A program made the translations under genes and the position numbers. The notes beneath the pieces were generated by a model. The model ran no database searches. It was given only the letters and a program-made list of their open reading frames with translations, and was not told the DNA's origin. Of a DNA stretch of 64,000 bases, positions 59,549 through 64,000 are shown piece by piece (the first letter of the stretch is position 1; every line of letters begins with the position of its first letter). Source of the DNA: Desulfurococcaceae archaeon (lineage in GTDB: Archaea > Thermoproteota > Thermoprotei_A > Sulfolobales > Desulfurococcaceae); NCBI GenBank assembly GCA_023269765.1, contig JAGDWH010000016.1, positions 1-64,000 of the forward strand, in the 5' to 3' direction.

Positions 59549-61501
59549 CTACACGTGCCTTCGTGACTTTCTCTTAAATGCTCTATAGTCGTCTAGTATC
59601 AGTGATAGCACAACCTTCTCGACGAGCTGATCACTTATAGGACAAACCTCAATATATACTCTGGCTTCGCTTTCGCTCAATGTCTGCCTCGGCGTAGGCC
59701 CCTTGCTGGTGAGCATTACAGAGCCCGGCTTTGTCCACAGCACGCAGCTTCCGCAACGCACACACCCCTGCATTCTGTAGATCGTTTTAATGAGGTCTAC
59801 GCAGTCCTCGAAAGCTTCTGTGGTATAGGTGCTAAGCCGGATTTCGTCATGCCTAATTGCGAACTCAACACCGTTCTTTTCTAGAACGAGTGGGGCCTCA
59901 TTTACTAGCTTAAATCCTAGCATGGCGGCGTTCTTGATAAAGACGTCCGCGAGTTCGCTGGGCACGAGAGGCTTATTAAACTTGATAACAAAATTGCCAT
60001 TAGCTTTAATAGCGGTAATAGGCACGAGGCCGCTCCTATTGTGGTTAAGCCTAAGGGAGTACTCCTTTTTCCACTCGTTAACTGCATAGTCTGGTACGTG
60101 CCTAGCCACTCTCTTCTTAGCTGTAGCCGGCGAGAGCCAGCGCCACAAGCCGAATTTAATCCAGGAATCGGGCATACCTAGCTTGTTCTTCCACTCAATT
60201 AAAACCTTTTCCCACCGCTCCCAAAGCTCTGGGTAGACCTTTCTGATTTCTTCGAACTCTGCGAGGGCGCAGGATGGGCACATAAAGCAGCCCAGTCTAT
60301 CGAAGCCGTGCATGTAGAGCCTGTTGTAAGGTAACTTGTACTTGAAAACGTAGAGCCAGGTGGATAACTGGCTCCAGTACTGTATTGGGGTAGTGCTTAT
60401 CATGTGTCTTATCCACTTATTTCTCCAGATGAGCGGGCTTCTCGCTCTGTCAAGCGACTCGTAAGCCCGCTGCCCTACGATGTTAAGCCCGCCACTAGGC
60501 CACGCAGCCTTCGCGAGCTTAGCTATTGGAGTTAGCTTTGTTACTTTGCAACACCACCTGTAGTCCTTACCAGGCGGGCCAAAGAGTTCAACGGCTCTCC
60601 AAAATATGTCGCCTGCTGAAGCAACATGAAGTTTTATGCCGTAATGATTCGAGACTTCTTCAACGTTTTTGAGTGTTTCAGGCATTTCGAGGCCTGTATC
60701 GTTGAAGAGCATTTCTACATTGCCAAACGCTTTAACTGCGAGGTCGAGAGCCACTAAACTGTCTTTACCGCCAGAGTACGAGACTACGCGGCTTAGTCCA
60801 CTATATCTCCTGCCAAGTCTCTCTAAGAACTTTATGGACTTTTCTTCGAGCGCGTTCAATCCATCTTCGTTATACTTTAAGACATCTGCGATTGTCGAAG
60901 GCTTGTTACTAGTTTCCACGGGAAGTGCCTTATCATAAAACGTCTTTACCAATACTACTCCTTCGCCCTCACGTACTTCGCCCAGTCCTCGTATTGACCC
61001 CTTCGCGTCAACAACTGCGACGAGCCTACTACTGGTGCTATAGCTTTTACTTACTACTCTGCCACTGTAGTATGGGGGGTCTGCTTTAACTACTTCAACC
61101 AAGTTCTCTTGAACAGCCAAGTAGGCTCCTTGAAAAGTTGGTCTAAATCTCCACTTAGACACAAAGGGATCGTAGTACAGCTGCCCTAAAACATTGCCCG
61201 AGGCCACTACTTCATACATGACGTCCCAGTGGGGCACTTTGTTCAAGAGTAAAAACCGCCCTTCCATAAACCTTGTGAAGAAGCTTGCGGTGCCAAATTC
61301 GTATACCAAAGCAGCTTTCAATTTCTCAATGTCACCGGGAAAAGCCGGTCTAGCGTCTCCCGGTTCGCTTAGTTTAAGCTGGTAAAGCAGGTCGATTTCC
61401 TCTTGCTTGGGCTTAATTACCGGTATGTTCCTCCAGGGATCCCAGTATATTTTTGCCGTAATAGGCCACATTTTCTTCTCCACAAAGCGCTCAGTTAACA
61501 C
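59549..61501 (-). CDS. PAPS-reductase-like PP-loop protein with Fe-S and RNA-binding-like regions
   Basis: This 650-residue protein combines several parts: an N-terminal region of about 230 residues with a PUA-like stretch, a PP-loop ATP pyrophosphatase domain with YSGGKDS (243-248) and CCKVTK, a Cys-rich segment MCPSCA, and a C-terminal region with CVRCGSC and a late CP, suited to an iron-sulfur cluster. Such archaeal proteins are labelled PAPS reductase, but the extra RNA-binding-like region suggests tRNA thiolation or another sulfur transfer to RNA. It is convergent with the helicase and divergent from cedA1. Confidence 0.8.
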   Translation of the reverse strand: MLTERFVEKKMWPITAKIYWDPWRNIPVIKPKQEEIDLLYQLKLSEPGDARPAFPGDIEKLKAALVYEFGTASFFTRFMEGRFLLLNKVPHWDVMYEVVASGNVLGQLYYDPFVSKWRFRPTFQGAYLAVQENLVEVVKADPPYYSGRVVSKSYSTSSRLVAVVDAKGSIRGLGEVREGEGVVLVKTFYDKALPVETSNKPSTIADVLKYNEDGLNALEEKSIKFLERLGRRYSGLSRVVSYSGGKDSLVALDLAVKAFGNVEMLFNDTGLEMPETLKNVEEVSNHYGIKLHVASAGDIFWRAVELFGPPGKDYRWCCKVTKLTPIAKLAKAAWPSGGLNIVGQRAYESLDRARSPLIWRNKWIRHMISTTPIQYWSQLSTWLYVFKYKLPYNRLYMHGFDRLGCFMCPSCALAEFEEIRKVYPELWERWEKVLIEWKNKLGMPDSWIKFGLWRWLSPATAKKRVARHVPDYAVNEWKKEYSLRLNHNRSGLVPITAIKANGNFVIKFNKPLVPSELADVFIKNAAMLGFKLVNEAPLVLEKNGVEFAIRHDEIRLSTYTTEAFEDCVDLIKTIYRMQGCVRCGSCVLWTKPGSVMLTSKGPTPRQTLSESEARVYIEVCPISDQLVEKVVLSLILDDYRAFKRKSRRHV

Positions 61502-61544
61502 TTTCGATTCAGTCTCACCTAGTTAAGTCATAAACACCAGAGGG

Positions 61545-61820
61545 GTGAATAAGTTGGACGTTGTCGAGTTCGTCAGGAACTTAATTACTATTGTGGTAAT
61601 AGTAGCTTGGTTTGTGTTCCTGCTTGCCTGGGTTGTGGGGTGGCTTATAAAAGGACTACCACTGCCATTTATTAAGGTCAAGAAAATAGGTGGCAAGATA
61701 ATAGAAGACGCTATTTGGTCGGCTTTCTGGCTCGCAATGGGAACGACTGTATTTGCAATAATAGCCTATATAACGTCGTCTCTGCAGCTCCCCATGCCGC
61801 CACCCCCACAAGTTCCATAG
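61545..61820 (+). CDS. cedA1: CedA1-like pilin of the crenarchaeal DNA exchange system
   Basis: This 91-residue protein is a helical hairpin: hydrophobic helix about 12-36, polar turn LPLPFIKVKK, amphipathic/hydrophobic helix about 50-80, and a proline-rich tail (PMPPPPQVP). This is the size and layout of CedA1, the subunit of conjugation-like Ced pili, related to bacterial VirB2-type pilins. GTG start after AGAGGG. cedA follows after 12 bases. The residues around the turn recur in the N-terminus of CedA. Confidence 0.75.
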   Translation: MNKLDVVEFVRNLITIVVIVAWFVFLLAWVVGWLIKGLPLPFIKVKKIGGKIIEDAIWSAFWLAMGTTVFAIIAYITSSLQLPMPPPPQVP

Positions 61821-61832
61821 CACAGTAAACAG

Positions 61833-63212
61833 GTGCCACTTCCATTGAGACTGCTAGCTCTAGCGTTTTACTTGTCAGTGTTGTCCTACTGTACGGGGTT
61901 GCTTCTAAAGGCGCTGCCACTTCCTTTTCTAAGTATTAAGAGAATTGCAAGAGAACTCGTGTCAGATGGGCTCTTCTCAGCTGTGCTCGTCTTTTCTTAC
62001 GACATCCTGCTCAGCCTTGTGAATTACATCAGTTCTATTCTTGGTAGCGATTGGGCCGCCTTTAGTACCTGGCTTGCAAATAGATTGACTACACTAACGA
62101 ATGTCTTGGTCGTATTAAAGGCTATTGGAGTGGCGCTTGAGAGAGTAGGACTAGGCTTCATAGCATCGAATTTCGTGAGCCCCGTGACGAGTCTAATAGT
62201 GTCTTGTTTTATGACTCTCCTATCGATCTTCGTGCTGGCAGCTATCTTGCTGAGCTCTTATCAAGTACTAATAGCATTGGGGCTGGTGCTTCACGCCATT
62301 CCACTTAAACTCGCTAGAAGTGCTGGTGCAACGATCATCGCGGTTACCATGGTCTTCTTAATTGGAATTCCACTCATGCCTTCGTTCTCGGCTTTGTTAG
62401 TAAGTAACGTGCAGCCTCCGTTTTCGTACCGGGAGCCAGTGTGCAGTGCATCGTTCACCTTTGTTGACGCGGTTGGCAACCCAGCGGGCTACGTCATTGT
62501 CGAAGGATACGACCCCAGCTCCGGCGAGCTCCTGTACAGGTATCTCTCTGATCATAACGGATATCTCGATGCTCGCAGCAACGCTTTCGGCTTTCCTTGT
62601 AGAAGTCACACGATGTTCATAAGCATAGCCGGCTTAAGCTACGTTACTCAAATAGCAGACAAAGGTAGTTACATAAATGAGACAGCAGTGCTACCCGATG
62701 TAATAGTGCTGGCTCCTAATAGGCTTGTCAAATTTGGAGCTGATATCCAGGTGGCAGGTTCCGAGAAAAGCGAAGGGGCAACGCACATTTACTTAAACTC
62801 CACGGCAGACTCTGAAGTAAGAGTAGTTGTGGAGTCTGGGGACTCATTTAAAGTATACCTAAACAGCGTTGAGCAGTACTATCTCGAAGAACAGCAGCTC
62901 GACTGGTACGGCGCAGCTCTCAAAGTTTATGTCTACAGAATTCCGCGTGGTACTCATAACCTTACTGTAGTTCTTGGCTTTTACAAGACGTCAAAACCAA
63001 ATGTTCAAGTAGAGCCCTTCATCGCCAAGGTCGTGTATGTTGACGTGTACTCGCCAGAGGCCTTAATAATCTATGCTATATACAGCTTCGTGGAACTAGC
63101 AATATTACCAGTAGTTTACGTGGTTGTTCTGGCCTCTATATCGGCCGGTGTTGCGAGGATTCTGGGCGGGTTCTCTAGTGCCTTAGCAAGGTTCGCGGTC
63201 GGCTACCTATGA
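61833..63212 (+). CDS. cedA: CedA-like polytopic membrane protein of the DNA exchange system
   Basis: CedA is the putative DNA channel (VirB6-like) of the Ced system. The 459-residue protein has a pilin-like hairpin at residues 5-70, further helices at about 85-105, 120-150 and 160-190, a large external beta-rich domain (about 205-405, with a carboxypeptidase-regulatory-like start FTFVDAVGNPAGYVIVEG) and one or two C-terminal helices. GTG start. It overlaps cedA2 by four bases. The external domain is large for the family and might contact partner cells. Confidence 0.75.
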   Translation: MPLPLRLLALAFYLSVLSYCTGLLLKALPLPFLSIKRIARELVSDGLFSAVLVFSYDILLSLVNYISSILGSDWAAFSTWLANRLTTLTNVLVVLKAIGVALERVGLGFIASNFVSPVTSLIVSCFMTLLSIFVLAAILLSSYQVLIALGLVLHAIPLKLARSAGATIIAVTMVFLIGIPLMPSFSALLVSNVQPPFSYREPVCSASFTFVDAVGNPAGYVIVEGYDPSSGELLYRYLSDHNGYLDARSNAFGFPCRSHTMFISIAGLSYVTQIADKGSYINETAVLPDVIVLAPNRLVKFGADIQVAGSEKSEGATHIYLNSTADSEVRVVVESGDSFKVYLNSVEQYYLEEQQLDWYGAALKVYVYRIPRGTHNLTVVLGFYKTSKPNVQVEPFIAKVVYVDVYSPEALIIYAIYSFVELAILPVVYVVVLASISAGVARILGGFSSALARFAVGYL

Positions 63213-63379
63213 AGGTGGGCTCTAGGTTTCTACTGGCAACTATTCTGGTGATATATGGGTTCATGGAGTACCTACGCACAGGCAATAGCATTACCATAGT
63301 GCTCACCATAGCACTCTTAGCACTACTGATAGTAGTCAGCAGAAAAGTTGATGCCAATGGTCGTAAGGTCCTTGATTAA
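63209..63379 (+). CDS. cedA2: CedA2-like small two-helix membrane protein (56 aa)
   Basis: The ATG overlaps the cedA stop (ATGA). The 56-residue product has two hydrophobic helices (about 6-20 and 28-44) separated by MEYLRTGNS, and a basic tail (SRKVDANGRK). Size, two helices and position right after cedA match CedA2, the small partner of CedA. Sequence similarity itself cannot be judged by eye. Confidence 0.65.
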   Translation: MKVGSRFLLATILVIYGFMEYLRTGNSITIVLTIALLALLIVVSRKVDANGRKVLD

Positions 63380-64000
63380 AGTCCTCGAGAGGCTCGACCC
63401 GCGATACAGCTACGTGCTTGGATCAGCTAAAGTGGAGCTAGACCCTCCTGACGTGGTAGTCGATTTTGGAAGAGGCGCCGTGCTTAGCAGAGTTCTCCTG
63501 TGTAAAGGTGTCAATTACGGCGTCGAAGACCTTCCCGAGGGCTCAGCGAGGTCTATTCTTGATGCTTACGCTGCTTTAATAAGAGCGCTGCCCTCAAGAG
63601 TCTTCTTGCTGCTCTACAAAGAAGAGCTGGATATGAAGAGCTTTATGCGCACACTCAAAAATAGCATTTTGAACATCCAAGCCGACATAGAGTTGGCCAC
63701 AAACGAGGCTCAGAAGCTAAAACTAAAGCTAAAGCTCGATAAGCTCAAGTCCCTGTACAATGCCATCCTTGAAGGAAAGCCCTTTATCAGGGTTGCACTT
63801 GCAGTAGTAATACGCGTAGAGGCGAAAGACAAAGGCACGGCTAAGAGCATTGCAGACTACTACGAGTCGCTGGTACTATCCGTGTTCAAAAACCACTTTG
63901 GCTTAGAGCTCGAAAAACCTAGTCGATTAGAGCTCTTATCGCTTGTCGTTGGTATTTTAGGTATAGATCCGGAACCCAAGTTACCAAGAGTAGAAGCTGA
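63351..64000 (+). CDS. Probable VirB4/CedB-type ATPase, N-terminal part (3' truncated by window)
   Basis: The frame is open from ATG 63351 (a second ATG is at 63357) to the window end, about 216 residues, overlapping cedA2 by 29 bases. No membrane helix is present. The segment from about 80 to 150 (LLYKEEL, then a lysine-rich coiled helix, then GKPFIRVALAVVIRVEAKD) is like the N-terminal domain of VirB4/TraC motor ATPases. The Walker motifs would lie beyond the window. Position at the end of the cedA1-cedA-cedA2 operon supports a CedB-type motor. Confidence 0.6.
   Translation, partial: MPMVVRSLIKVLERLDPRYSYVLGSAKVELDPPDVVVDFGRGAVLSRVLLCKGVNYGVEDLPEGSARSILDAYAALIRALPSRVFLLLYKEELDMKSFMRTLKNSILNIQADIELATNEAQKLKLKLKLDKLKSLYNAILEGKPFIRVALAVVIRVEAKDKGTAKSIADYYESLVLSVFKNHFGLELEKPSRLELLSLVVGILGIDPEPKLPRVEA

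Noticed and set aside
1..64000. CRISPR arrays, insertion sequences, integrase attachment sites or rRNA genes.
   Set aside because: No regularly spaced direct repeats, transposase motifs or rRNA blocks were seen anywhere in the window.

Overview
The window is from a hyperthermophilic crenarchaeon, most likely a member of or relative of the Desulfurococcales. The evidence is gene content: Cren7 chromatin protein, ESCRT-III/Vps4 division proteins (cdvB, cdvC), topoisomerase VI, RadA, PCNA, Elf1, Sec61-beta, GGGP synthase for ether lipids, a Ced-type DNA transfer locus, box C/D guide RNAs and an intron-bearing tRNA. Genes are tightly packed, with TTG and GTG starts and short AT-rich TATA promoters. 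Genus cannot be resolved by eye.

Layout. 0-5.4 kb: the end of a peptide/sugar ABC importer (two ATPases), pheS, a NOL1/NOP2/Sun RNA methyltransferase and a radical-SAM protein. 5.4-8.3 kb (minus): CaiB/BaiF CoA-transferase, gamma-glutamyltransferase homologue and a 37-residue membrane microprotein. 8.4-10.4 kb: cdvB-cdvC, followed by a C/D sRNA and cren7. 11-16 kb: alpha-glucan phosphorylase-like enzyme, M28-type aminopeptidase and pheT, which appears to lack a canonical start codon. 16-18.2 kb: beta-RFAP synthase homologue and a clearly decayed DUF1464 pseudogene. 18.2-24.1 kb (minus): molybdenum-cofactor operon moaA-moaC-moaD/E fusion-hypF-moaB-HAD phosphatase. 24.2-25.8 kb: DUF89 protein, O6-alkylguanine transferase and an HTH regulator. 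26.1-34.2 kb: a complete 13-gene Mbh-type membrane [NiFe]-hydrogenase with Mrp antiporter subunits. 34.3-37.5 kb (minus): a type IV pilus-like module (membrane protein, ATPase, pilin). 37.7-40.6 kb: topoisomerase VI B and A. 40.6-49.5 kb: ASCH/zinc-ribbon pair, ThrRS, radA-HIT, small zinc proteins, Sec61-beta, MazG, GGGP synthase, Elf1, SWIM protein, tRNA-Pro and several C/D sRNAs. 49.5-52.5 kb (minus): pyruvate:ferredoxin oxidoreductase (porG-porD-porA-porB). 52.7-61.5 kb: PCNA, small unknowns, a membrane-anchored HerA/VirB4-class ATPase, a large Lhr-like helicase and a PP-loop (PAPS-reductase-like) protein. 61.5-64 kb: cedA1-cedA-cedA2 and the start of a probable VirB4-type ATPase.

How it fits together. 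POR oxidises pyruvate to acetyl-CoA and reduced ferredoxin. The Mbh complex can oxidise that ferredoxin, evolve H2 and pump ions. HypF supplies the cyanide ligands of the [NiFe] site. The HTH regulator diverges from the hydrogenase operon and both promoters carry the same palindrome, which suggests direct control. The Ced genes form a DNA-transfer apparatus; the pilin CedA1 and the N-terminus of the channel protein CedA are visibly paralogous. The most interesting signals are the Ced locus with two motor ATPases, the twin palindromes at the hydrogenase promoter, the C/D sRNAs with rRNA-complementary guides, the non-canonical pheT start, and the variant HypF inside a molybdenum-cofactor operon.
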